Positions 14,091 to 21,501 of a stretch of DNA of 23,484 bases are shown piece by piece. Within the stretch, counting starts at the first letter, position 1, and each line of letters starts with the position of its first letter. A model generated the notes under the pieces. It had not been told where the DNA came from. It made no database searches and saw only the letters and a list, made by a program, of their open reading frames with translations. Position numbers and translations under genes: made by a program. The stretch comes from B2-G16 sp964528085. Its GTDB lineage: Bacteria > Bipolaricaulota > Bipolaricaulia > UBA7950 > UBA9294. The stretch lies in NCBI GenBank assembly GCA_964528085.1, contig CAZGRE010000021.1, positions 1 to 23,484 of the forward strand, given 5' to 3'.

Positions 14091-15761
14091 ATGAGAGGCG
14101 GGCCGGCCGGGTGGATCGCTTTATCTTTGATCCTCCTTCCGCTTGCAGCGTGTGGAGGGGAGGTATCCCTATTCATCGACGGCGAGCCAGCCGGATTCTC
14201 ATCCCCTCTCATCGTCTCCGACGGGACCCTGTATGCCCCGCTCTCCCAGTTCGCCCCCCGCGTTGGGGTCGAGGCGGTCCGGACCCCGGACGGCGGGGAG
14301 GTGAACCTCCGCTGGGACGGCGGTAAGGGGAGGTTTCAAGCGGAGATTTTTCCGATATTCGATGGGGAACTCTACGTCTCGGTCGATTGGCTCGTCTCGC
14401 TCCTCGGGGGTAGCGTTCACCGGATCGGGGATGAGCGGCACGTCGAGACGGATATCCGGTATCTCGATGATGTTGAGGCGACCGACGGGGAGGTGATCCT
14501 CAGGTTCGACGGGTTCGTTCCGCAGGAGATGATCGCCGAGGACGAAGATACGGTCCGGATCCGGTTCTACCATTCCCGGATGCGGATCCCGCCCCGTTCG
14601 TTCCTCCTCGCCGAGGGGAGGATCAGCAGAGTCGATATCGCTCCCGCCGACCCTGACGGGTGTCAGCTCACCCTCACCCTTCGCAGCGGGGGTGAGCCTC
14701 GGATCAGGAGGACGGCGGAGGAGGGGTTCTATTCCGTCTCGATCCGGATCGGGGACGAGGCGTACCTCGAGACGGAAACCGCGCTTGAATCCGGTTTCAC
14801 CGTCCATGAGGTGAGGACCGTCATGAGCGGCGGAAAGACCGATATCGTCTATCTGTCAGTCACCGATTGGCGGAGGGACTATCGCCTTCGTCCGGGTATC
14901 TCCACCGCTGGTGTCGGTGAGCCGTCCGCCATTTCTGATATCGCGCGAACATGCGGTGCATCGGCGGCGATCGGGGCGGGGTCTGAGCTTCGATTCTTCG
15001 TGCTCGGTGGGATCCCGTACGCCCTCGAGCCGGCGGGGGCTCATGCGCTCGGGTTCGACCTGTTCGGAAGGCCGAGCGTCTTTTCCCCTTCCGTCTCGGT
15101 CGCCCTCCGCTGCGATGGAGAGAGGATACCGATCGATGGGGCGAATCGTCCGATACTGTACGGCGAGGCGGTCGCCTTCTCCCCCGGTTACACCCGTGAG
15201 ATCGCCCGTGGTGTTCCCGGATCGTTTCTCGTCATTAAGCTGCGCGACGGGCGGGTCGTCTCGGTGTACGAAGGCCCGTTCGTCGCCGCCGACCCGACGG
15301 CCCCGTTCATCGTTGCAAGCGGTGGAGCGAAGGCCCGATTCTCCTCGGTCTCCCTCGGCGACCGGGCCGAGATCGTGACCCACCGGCTCGACGGGGCAGA
15401 GGTAATCGATGCCATTGGGATAGTTGGCATCCTGATCGATGAGGGGATAGATCTCTCCTCGGCCCTTGCGGATGCCCTGGGGCCGGCCGCCGACACGCTT
15501 TCCGCGTGGAGCGTCGTCTGCACCGATTGGTACGGCGGTTTGATCCTCCTTTCGGTGATCAGAGGAGGGGGGAGCGCCGGGGCAAGCTTGAGCGATCTTT
15601 CAACCTACCTCCGTTCCCTCCCCGTGCCGATCAAGGATGGGTTCGTCCTCAGCCTCGGCCGATCGGGAGGGCTCATCTATTCGGATTCCGGGGTTTATGA
15701 CGATCTGGTGAGCGGGGAGCCGGTCATATCCGCCCTCTGTCTCGTCCCGATCGGGCGATGA
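14091..15761 (+). CDS. Predicted lipoprotein: Cu-amine-oxidase-N-like, AMIN-like and phosphodiester-glycosidase-like parts
   Basis: 556 aa. The N-terminal hydrophobic segment ends in a lipobox, L18-A19-A20-C21 (ILLPLAAC), so a membrane-anchored lipoprotein is likely. Residues 24-115 resemble the copper-amine-oxidase N-terminal fold used as a wall-binding unit (LFIDGEPAGFSSPLIVSDGTLYAPLSQFAPRVGVEA). Residues about 125-225 look AMIN-like (EVILRFDGFVPQEM..DTVRIRFYHSRM). The second half (about 275-556) weakly resembles NAGPA-type phosphodiester glycosidases (ISDIARTCGASAAIGAG, SFLVIKLRDGRVVSVYEGP). All three calls rest on recalled patterns; the last is the least sure. AAGGAGG (14073-14079) precedes the ATG. 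It lies between rplI (6-nt gap) and murJ (ATGA overlap), suggesting a role at the cell wall. Confidence 0.75.
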   Translation: MRGGPAGWIALSLILLPLAACGGEVSLFIDGEPAGFSSPLIVSDGTLYAPLSQFAPRVGVEAVRTPDGGEVNLRWDGGKGRFQAEIFPIFDGELYVSVDWLVSLLGGSVHRIGDERHVETDIRYLDDVEATDGEVILRFDGFVPQEMIAEDEDTVRIRFYHSRMRIPPRSFLLAEGRISRVDIAPADPDGCQLTLTLRSGGEPRIRRTAEEGFYSVSIRIGDEAYLETETALESGFTVHEVRTVMSGGKTDIVYLSVTDWRRDYRLRPGISTAGVGEPSAISDIARTCGASAAIGAGSELRFFVLGGIPYALEPAGAHALGFDLFGRPSVFSPSVSVALRCDGERIPIDGANRPILYGEAVAFSPGYTREIARGVPGSFLVIKLRDGRVVSVYEGPFVAADPTAPFIVASGGAKARFSSVSLGDRAEIVTHRLDGAEVIDAIGIVGILIDEGIDLSSALADALGPAADTLSAWSVVCTDWYGGLILLSVIRGGGSAGASLSDLSTYLRSLPVPIKDGFVLSLGRSGGLIYSDSGVYDDLVSGEPVISALCLVPIGR

Positions 15762-17266
15762 AGCGCCTCGCCCGCGATATCGCTGCGATGGCGCTCGCCA
15801 CCGGGATCTCCCGCCTGTTCGGTCTGGGGCGGGAGGTCGTGATCGCCGATCACTTTGGGGCGACGGCGGCGTACGATGCATTCCTGATCGCGTTCTTCAT
15901 CCCGCAATTCTTGAGGCAGCTGTTGGCCGAGGGGGCGTTGGCAACGGCGTTCGTACCGGTTTATACCCGGCTCAGGATCGCCGGGGAGGACGCAGATCGG
16001 TTCGCAAACAACCTCTTCTCTCTCCTTCTTGTGTTTTACCCGGTGGTCGTCGGAATCGGGATCCTGTCCGCCCCCTATTACGTTCCGTTCCTTGCGAGCG
16101 GCTTTCCCCCCGAGAAGCTCGCCCTCGCTGTCAGCATCGCTCGGATCGTCTTTCCGTTCATCGCGCTGATCGGGTTCGGTGCCCTGTTCATGGGGGTCTT
16201 GAATTCGCATCACCGTTTCTTCTCGGCCTCGTTCGCCCCCGTCTGGTTCAACGTCGGGATGATCATCGGAGCCCTTTTCGTCTCCCTCCGCTTCCCCCAG
16301 CGGCCGATCTACGGGCTTGCGCTCGGGGTTTTGATCGGAGGAGGGGGACAGCTCCTCTCTCAGCTCCCCTCCCTCCGCGCCGTCGGGGTTCGCTTCCGAT
16401 TCACCCTCTTCCCGATCCATCCTGGGATTTCACAGCTCTTCCGCCGCCTCGGACCGGCCGTTCTGATACTCGCTGTCGCACAGGTGAACATGCTCGTCGA
16501 CAACAAGCTCGCCTCCCATCTCGGAGATGGGAGTATCTCCGCTCTCCAGTACGCGATGAGGTTGTTCCAGCTTCCGCTCGGGGTGTTCGCCGTCAGCATC
16601 GCCACCGCCCTCCTCCCCCGCCTCTCGGCCGCGGAAGCGAAGGGGGAGAGGGGGCGTTTCTCGCGCTACCTGGGGGATGGGATCGCGACGAGCGCCCTCG
16701 TCCTCCTCCCGGCGATGGTCGGGCTGTTCATCGTTGGCCCCGATCTCATCCGTCTTCTGTTTGAGCATGGGAGCTTTCAAAGCGCCGACACCCTCCGCAC
16801 GGCGCGCGCCCTCTCCTACTACGTGATAGGGCTTCTCCCCTACGGGCTTGTATACGTTCAGACGCGCGCCTGCTACGCCGTCGGACGGACGGTCTTCCCT
16901 CTTGTCGCGTCGATCCTCGCCGTGGCGACGAACGTCGCCCTCGATCTCGCCCTCGTCGGCTCGCTCCGCGAGGGGGGATTGGCCCTCGCTACAGCGGTCG
17001 CCGGTGCGGTGAACGCGCTTGCCCTCCTGTTCTTCCTCTTGCCGCGGTTCGAGCCGGGTCGGTGCCTCCTAAAGCAGTTGGGGATGATCGTTCTCGGGAC
17101 CGGGTTGCTCGGAGGGGTTCTGCTCGGGATCCGTTCGCTCCTGAGCGGCGCTGCGCCAGCGATATCCGTCTCGGTTCTGACGATCGGTGGTGGGGGCCTC
17201 TACCTTCTGTTCATGCGGTTGACTGGGATGTTCAGCCTGCTAGGCGGTGATGAGGAAGCGACCTAG
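15758..17266 (+). CDS. murJ: Lipid II flippase MurJ (MviN family)
   Basis: Integral membrane protein that flips lipid II for peptidoglycan assembly. At 502 aa with about 14 hydrophobic segments it matches MurJ. The N-terminus is diagnostic: MALATGISRLFGLGREVVIADHFGATAAYDAFLIAFFIPQFLRQLLAEGALATAFVPVY, with conserved R19, R25, D40 and R53 and the P-x-x-x-R-x-L-x-A-E-G-A motif. NKLASHLGDGSISALQYAMRLFQLPLGVFAVSIATALLPRLS in the middle is the other MurJ hallmark, which separates it from O-antigen flippases. The ATG overlaps the lipoprotein stop (ATGA). The stop shares a CTAG with the stop of the convergent DUF59 gene, leaving no intergenic terminator. Confidence 0.96.
   Translation: MKRLARDIAAMALATGISRLFGLGREVVIADHFGATAAYDAFLIAFFIPQFLRQLLAEGALATAFVPVYTRLRIAGEDADRFANNLFSLLLVFYPVVVGIGILSAPYYVPFLASGFPPEKLALAVSIARIVFPFIALIGFGALFMGVLNSHHRFFSASFAPVWFNVGMIIGALFVSLRFPQRPIYGLALGVLIGGGGQLLSQLPSLRAVGVRFRFTLFPIHPGISQLFRRLGPAVLILAVAQVNMLVDNKLASHLGDGSISALQYAMRLFQLPLGVFAVSIATALLPRLSAAEAKGERGRFSRYLGDGIATSALVLLPAMVGLFIVGPDLIRLLFEHGSFQSADTLRTARALSYYVIGLLPYGLVYVQTRACYAVGRTVFPLVASILAVATNVALDLALVGSLREGGLALATAVAGAVNALALLFFLLPRFEPGRCLLKQLGMIVLGTGLLGGVLLGIRSLLSGAAPAISVSVLTIGGGGLYLLFMRLTGMFSLLGGDEEAT
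17263..17266. other. Shared CTAG double stop of murJ and the DUF59 gene
   Basis: Same arrangement as at 5496: TAG at 17264-17266 ends murJ and TAG at 17265-17263 ends the DUF59 gene, a 4-bp convergent overlap. Confidence 0.95.
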
Positions 17267-17568
17267 CGATTGTAACCGAGCTGCCTCTTCGCTGACTCCG
17301 AGAGGCGATCCGGCGTCCATGGCGGGTCCCAGACGAGGTTCACCTCGATCTGAGTCCCTTCGAACGTCTGGCGGAGGCGTTCCTCCACCTCAGAGGCGAT
17401 CATCGCAGCGAGGGGACATCCGGGCGTCGTTAAGGTCATGTCTATGCTGATCTTGCCCGGCTCTATTTGTATGTCGTAGATGAGGCCGAGATCGACGACG
17501 CTTATCCCAAGCTCAGGGTCGATGACGGATTCGAGGGATGATGTTACCCGATCGGTCGTTATCTCCAT
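17263..17568 (-). CDS. DUF59/MIP18 family protein (SufT-like Fe-S maturation factor)
   Basis: 101-aa single-domain protein of the DUF59 family (PaaD, SufT and MIP18 relatives), members of which help Fe-S cluster assembly or transfer. Family marks are SVIDPELGISVVDLGLIYDI (15-34), MTLTTPGCPLAAMI with the conserved Cys (44-57), VNLVWDPPWTPDRLSESAKRQLG (77-99). The ATG at 17568 has AAAGGAG five nt upstream; the frame's earlier start at 17619 lies inside dxr and ahead of the promoter, so it is rejected. It has its own promoter over the end of dxr. No other suf or isc gene is visible, so the exact role stays open. Confidence 0.88.
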   Translation of the reverse strand: MEITTDRVTSSLESVIDPELGISVVDLGLIYDIQIEPGKISIDMTLTTPGCPLAAMIASEVEERLRQTFEGTQIEVNLVWDPPWTPDRLSESAKRQLGYNR

Positions 17569-17592
17569 AAGGGCTCCTTTGTCGATGCGCGG

Positions 17593-17621
17593 ATTATACG
17601 GAGAGGCCCCCATTGTCACAA
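17593..17621 (-). promoter_or_regulatory. Promoter of the DUF59 gene, overlapping the dxr stop
   Basis: On the reverse strand TTGTGA (17616-17621), 17 bp, TATAAT (17593-17598). The dxr stop codon TAA lies inside the -10. The predicted start near 17586 gives a leader of about 18 nt with AAAGGAG (17574-17580). Confidence 0.65.
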
Positions 17622-18790
17622 AGGGTTAGATCGGCCGCTTCGGCGCGCGCCCAACGATCGACGCGGAGGAGGTCGGGGAGGAGCGGCTCGGTTTGTAAGG
17701 GGATTTCCTCTTCCCAGCGGGAGAGGATCGCGGCGAGGCCGCGTGCTATCCCGGTGAACGGGATATCCCCGTTGAGGAAGCGTGATACGAGGACCTCGTC
17801 GGCCGCGTTTATCGCGGCAAGCGCGCTCCCACCGGCTCGAGCCGCGGCAAGGACGGTCGAAAACGCGGGGAAGCGGGCTGTATCGAGGGGGAGGAAGGAA
17901 AGCTCCATCCCCTCGTCGAATCGGAGACGGGGGAGGCCGCTGTCGAGCCGATCCGGATAGGTGAGCGCGTATTGGATCGGGATCCGCATGTCGTGGGTGG
18001 CAAGCTGCGCCACGATCGAGCCATCGACGTATTCGACCAGGGAGTGGACGATCGAATCCGGGTGGATGACGACGTCGATCCGATCGTAGGGTATGCCGAA
18101 CAGATGATGCGCCTCGACCACCTCGAACCCCTTGTTCACCATCGTCGCTGAGTCGATCGTGATCCGTTCCCCCATCCTCCACTTCGGGTGGTTCAGCGCT
18201 TCTGCCGGACGAACCCGCTCAAGCTCGGATAGCGGCGTGTTGAGGAACGGCCCGCCCGATGCGGTGATGATCAGCCTCTGCACCTCCTCTCTCTTACCGC
18301 TTAATAAGGCCTGGAGTAGGGCGCTGTGCTCGGAGTCGATCGGGAGGATCCTACCTCCGTGATCAGCGAGGGCCCGCTTCACGAGCCCCCCGCCGATCAC
18401 CAGGGTCTCCTTGTTCGCGAGCGCCACAATCTTCCCCTGTTCGAGGGCCGAAAGGGTCGGTCTGAGCCCGATCGCACCGACGAGGGCGTTGACGACGATA
18501 TCTATCCCATCGAGCCGGGCGATCTCAGTCAGCCCTTCTTCCCCGTGGAGGGCGAGAATATCCGGATAGCGGTTTAGAAGTCTGTCCCGATCCTCTTTCC
18601 GCGCTACGCAGACCGCCTGCGGACGGATCGCTTCGATCTGTTGACCGAAGAGCTCAAGGTTCCTCCCTGCGGCGAGGGCGACGATCTCAAATCCCCTTCC
18701 GGTTCGGCGGAGCCGCTCGACTACGTCGATCGTCTGCCTCCCGATCGAGCCGGTCGAGCCGAGGATGGCGATCCGGGCCTCCTTTTTCAT
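17594..18790 (-). CDS. dxr: 1-deoxy-D-xylulose 5-phosphate reductoisomerase
   Basis: Converts DXP to 2-C-methyl-D-erythritol 4-phosphate with NADPH and a divalent metal, the second step of the MEP isoprenoid pathway. It is 398 aa, full length. Features seen are the NADPH loop LGSTGSIGRQT (10-20), VNALVGAIGLRPTLSAL (100-116), LANKETLVIGG (124-134), metal ligands D152 and E154 in IDSEHSAL and E226 in NKGFEVVEAHHLFG, the flexible loop HPKWRMGERITIDSATMVNKG (201-221) and VEYVDGSIVAQL. The ATG shares one base with the ftsH stop (TGATG) and has no good Shine-Dalgarno, so coupling to ftsH is likely. Its stop lies in the downstream gene's -10 box. The genes often found after dxr (rseP-like protease, uppS, cdsA) are absent. 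Confidence 0.97.
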   Translation of the reverse strand: MKKEARIAILGSTGSIGRQTIDVVERLRRTGRGFEIVALAAGRNLELFGQQIEAIRPQAVCVARKEDRDRLLNRYPDILALHGEEGLTEIARLDGIDIVVNALVGAIGLRPTLSALEQGKIVALANKETLVIGGGLVKRALADHGGRILPIDSEHSALLQALLSGKREEVQRLIITASGGPFLNTPLSELERVRPAEALNHPKWRMGERITIDSATMVNKGFEVVEAHHLFGIPYDRIDVVIHPDSIVHSLVEYVDGSIVAQLATHDMRIPIQYALTYPDRLDSGLPRLRFDEGMELSFLPLDTARFPAFSTVLAAARAGGSALAAINAADEVLVSRFLNGDIPFTGIARGLAAILSRWEEEIPLQTEPLLPDLLRVDRWARAEAADLTLCDNGGLSV

Positions 18791-20625
18791 CAGCTCGCGG
18801 GAGATGGGACGAGCGAGGCGAAGAGTTGCTCCAGCTCCTCGCCGGCGAGGACCTCCCGTTCGAGGAGCTCGTGGGCGAGGCGATCGAGGATCGAGCGATG
18901 CTTCTTTAAGATGTGCTTTGCCCGCTCGTAGGAGCGGGTGATGAGCGAGCGGATCTCCTCATCGACGAGGGAGGAGAGCTCCTCCGAGTGTTCGTTGCTC
19001 TTCACGATCTCCTCGCCGAGGAAGACATCGACCCGCTCGCGCGCCAGGCTGATCGGGCCGAGCTTGGCGCTCATCCCGTACTCCACGACCATCCGCTTGG
19101 CGAGGGCGGTTGCCTTCTTCAGGTCGTCGTACGCCCCGGTCGTCAGCTCGTTGAACACGATCTCCTCCGCCGCCCTCCCGCCGAACAGGGTGACGAGCGT
19201 GTCCGCCAGCTCCTCCTCGGAGACGATGTACTTGTCCTCGAGCGGAAGCTGTAGCGTGAACCCGAGCGATCCGTCTCCGCGGGGGATGATCGAGATCCTG
19301 TGGACCGGGTCGGTGTGGGGGAGGAGCTGGCCGAGGAGGGCGTGCCCCGACTCATGATAGGCGATCCGCTCGCGCACCTCCGGGCCGATGATTATCCCCT
19401 TCCGCCTGATGCCGGCGATCACCCGATCTATCGACTCCTCGAAGTCGCTCATATCGATCCTCTCCTTGTCGTTTCGTGCGGCGAGGAGGGCGGCCTCATT
19501 GCACAGGTTACGAAGATCGGCGCCGACGAATCCGGGGGTCCGGCGGGCGAGGATAGACGCGTCGACGTCCGGACCGACGATCTTATTCCTCAGGTGGAGA
19601 TTCAGGATCTCCTCGCGCCCCTTTATATCCGGCCGAGGGACGGAGATCCGCCGATCGAACCTCCCCGGCCGGAGGAGGGCCGGGTCGAGGACATCGGGCC
19701 GGTTTGTCGCCGCGAGAATGATGATCCCTTTGTTCGGCTGGAAGCCGTCCATCTCGGCGAGGAGCTGGTTCAGCGTCTGCTCGCGCTCGTCGTGCCCTCC
19801 GCCGAGGCCGGCACCCCGTTTCCGGCCGACAGCGTCGATCTCATCGATGAATATGATGCACGGGGCGGAGGCTTTTGCCTTTTGGAACATGTCACGGACA
19901 CGGGCGGCTCCGACACCGACGAACATCTCGACGAAGTCCGACCCGCTGATCGAGAAGAATGGGACGTTCGCCTCCCCGGCGATCGCCTTCGCCAGGAGGG
20001 TCTTCCCTGTCCCCGGAGCTCCGATGAGGAGGACCCCCTTCGGCACCTCCGCCCCCAGGCGGGCAAACCGCTTCTGGTCCTTCAGGTAATCGACTATCTC
20101 CTCGACCTCCTCCTTCACCTCGTCGATCCCAGCGACATCGGCGAACGTCACCTGCGTCGAGTCGGGCCGGATCAGCTTCGCCTTCGACTGGCCGAACGAG
20201 AGCGCCCCCCCTCCCGCCTGTGTCCGGCGCATGATGTAGATCCAGACGACGATCAGAAGGAGTATCGGAAGGAGATAGATGAGGAGCGGCATCAGGAGGC
20301 CGCCGTTCGACGGCGGCTCGTAGATGATGTCGGGGACGTTCGCATCGAGGAATTGGCCGTACAGGGATTGATCCTGAGGGAGACGGGCGGTCAGTTTCTT
20401 TCCGGCGGTCGTCAGGGCATGGGCGACATCGTCCTTGATCGTGACGCTGGCGATCTCCCCCTTCTCGACCAGCGCCCTAAACGCGCTGTAGCTTATCTCG
20501 TTCTCGTCTCCGGTTCGGCCGAACCAGGACTGGAGGAGGATCAATGCCAGGATGACGGAGATCGTGATGAACGCGATGTTCCGCATATTCCTGTTTCTCA
20601 GATCCTTACTCGGCCCTTCTTGCAT
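18790..20625 (-). CDS. ftsH: ATP-dependent zinc metalloprotease FtsH
   Basis: Membrane-anchored AAA+ protease that degrades misfolded membrane proteins and some regulators. It is 611 aa. Two transmembrane segments (about 16-35, NIAFITISVILALILLQSWF; 110-132, LLMPLLIYLLPILLLIVVWIYIM) flank a periplasmic domain. The AAA+ domain has Walker A GAPGTGKT (202-209), Walker B IIFIDEID (257-264) and the second region of homology TNRPDVLDPALLRPGRFDRR. The pore loop FVGVGA is at 235-240, and the zinc site HESGH (424-428) marks the protease domain. The ATG at 20625 has GAAGGAG about 5 nt upstream. The frame's first ATG at 20664 sits upstream of the predicted transcription start and was rejected. Own promoter at 20652-20684. 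Confidence 0.97.
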   Translation of the reverse strand: MQEGPSKDLRNRNMRNIAFITISVILALILLQSWFGRTGDENEISYSAFRALVEKGEIASVTIKDDVAHALTTAGKKLTARLPQDQSLYGQFLDANVPDIIYEPPSNGGLLMPLLIYLLPILLLIVVWIYIMRRTQAGGGALSFGQSKAKLIRPDSTQVTFADVAGIDEVKEEVEEIVDYLKDQKRFARLGAEVPKGVLLIGAPGTGKTLLAKAIAGEANVPFFSISGSDFVEMFVGVGAARVRDMFQKAKASAPCIIFIDEIDAVGRKRGAGLGGGHDEREQTLNQLLAEMDGFQPNKGIIILAATNRPDVLDPALLRPGRFDRRISVPRPDIKGREEILNLHLRNKIVGPDVDASILARRTPGFVGADLRNLCNEAALLAARNDKERIDMSDFEESIDRVIAGIRRKGIIIGPEVRERIAYHESGHALLGQLLPHTDPVHRISIIPRGDGSLGFTLQLPLEDKYIVSEEELADTLVTLFGGRAAEEIVFNELTTGAYDDLKKATALAKRMVVEYGMSAKLGPISLARERVDVFLGEEIVKSNEHSEELSSLVDEEIRSLITRSYERAKHILKKHRSILDRLAHELLEREVLAGEELEQLFASLVPSPAS

Positions 20626-20651
20626 TGGAGACTCCTTCAAACCTCGCTCCG

Positions 20652-20684
20652 ATTGTAGCACCATGGTTGAGAAGCGTCAAACGC
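20652..20684 (-). promoter_or_regulatory. Promoter of ftsH-dxr with the same palindromic -35 element as rplI
   Basis: On the reverse strand TTGACG (20675-20680), 17 bp, TACAAT (20652-20657), the same hexamers and spacing as the rplI promoter. The -35 is embedded in GCGTTTGACGC (20674-20684). The predicted start near 20645 gives a leader of about 20 nt. Confidence 0.7.
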
Positions 20685-20714
20685 AGTTCAGAACGATATT
20701 TAAAGGGCTTTTCC

Positions 20715-21359
20715 TCACCCTCGTCGTTTCCAGAGGCGTAGCTGCGGGAATGACCTCTCCTCCCCCTTCAACAGCCGAGCGATGTTCTTGCGGTGAGTGT
20801 AGGTGATGAACAGGGCGAGCGCGAGGGTTAGGGCGAAGAGGAGCGGTGGATACGAAGCTCGGGCGAAGGAGGAGAGGAGGATGGCAGAGATCGGTAGTGC
20901 CCAGGCGGCGAGGATCGAGCCGAGGGAGACGATCCCGGACGCCAGGATGGCTGCGGCGAAGACGCCGACGGCGAAGCCGACCGGGATCGGTGCGACGACG
21001 GCGAGCATCCCTGCTGCGGTCGCTACCCCTTTTCCTCCCCGAAATTTGGTGTAGATCGGAAAGACGTGTCCGACGACGGCCGCCATCCCGCAGATGATTG
21101 CAAGGGTCCTTGTGTCGAGGGGGGATCCCCCGAGTGGAATGTAAGGGATGACCCCCGCTGCGAGCGCCCCCTTCCCAGCGTCGAGGATCAAAACGGACAG
21201 CCCGGCCTTCCAGCCGAGGACGCGCCATGCGTTCGTCGCGCCGGCGTTTCCGCTTCCGTGTTTCCGCACATCGGTCCGCCAAATGAGACGGCCGAGTACG
21301 ACCGCGCTCGGGAACGCCCCGATCAGATAAGCGAGGATGATGTAGGCGGCTATGCTCAT
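20715..21359 (-). CDS. plsY: Glycerol-3-phosphate acyltransferase PlsY
   Basis: Integral membrane enzyme that moves an acyl group from acyl-phosphate to glycerol-3-phosphate, making lysophosphatidate for phospholipid synthesis; the acyl-phosphate would come from PlsX, not seen here. It is 214 aa with several hydrophobic segments. The family motifs are the N-terminal YLIGAFPSAVVLGRL (about 11-25), DVRKHGSGNAGATNAWRVLG (30-49), LDAGKGALA, GHVFPIYTKFRGGKGVATAAG (about 97-117) and the C-terminal TYTHRKNIARLLKGEE. The ATG at 21359 has GAGGGTG about 11 nt upstream. First in the same direction as ftsH and dxr, but separated from ftsH by 89 bp holding a strong ftsH promoter, so at least partly independent. 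Confidence 0.95.
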   Translation of the reverse strand: MSIAAYIILAYLIGAFPSAVVLGRLIWRTDVRKHGSGNAGATNAWRVLGWKAGLSVLILDAGKGALAAGVIPYIPLGGSPLDTRTLAIICGMAAVVGHVFPIYTKFRGGKGVATAAGMLAVVAPIPVGFAVGVFAAAILASGIVSLGSILAAWALPISAILLSSFARASYPPLLFALTLALALFITYTHRKNIARLLKGEERSFPQLRLWKRRG

Positions 21360-21424
21360 CCTTTACTCACACCCTCTTTTTTTTTCGTTGCCGCGCTGGA
21401 TCGGTTCGGTGCTCATGCAAGGAG

Positions 21425-21452
21425 ATATTACGCTCGGCTTTCCGCTCGGCAA
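21425..21452 (-). promoter_or_regulatory. Possible promoter of plsY
   Basis: On the reverse strand TTGCCG (21447-21452), 16 bp, TAATAT (21425-21430), giving a leader of about 60 nt. The -35 overlaps the T-tract of the upstream terminator. This is the best candidate in the 142-bp gap but weaker than the others listed. Confidence 0.35.
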
Positions 21453-21485
21453 AAAAAAGAGCGGGCCCGATCGTTTCGAGCCCGC
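21451..21485 (-). terminator. Intrinsic terminator after the DUF11 surface-protein gene
   Basis: On the reverse strand a nine-pair stem, GCGGGCTCG (21477-21485) with CGGGCCCGC (21461-21469, one G-U), 7-nt loop, then TCTTTTTTTT (21451-21460). It lies 16 nt after the stop at 21502. It is the only clear Rho-independent terminator in the window. Confidence 0.9.
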
Positions 21486-21501
21486 CTTGCTTGGCTGTTC
21501 C

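Noticed and set aside
17282..17305. GCCTCT/AGAGGC inverted repeat as a murJ terminator
   Set aside because: Twelve-nt loop, no T-tract, and inside the coding region of the DUF59 gene.
19300..20658. 452-codon plus-strand frame opposite ftsH
   Set aside because: Antisense to the conserved AAA+ and protease motifs; composition typical of a shadow frame.
20694..20720. Weak stem after plsY as a terminator
   Set aside because: Only about four pairs (AGGG/CCCT) with a long loop and a broken T-tract; not convincing.
21376..21385. T-run as a plus-strand terminator
   Set aside because: No GC-rich stem precedes it and no plus-strand gene ends here; it lies in the plsY leader as an A-run.
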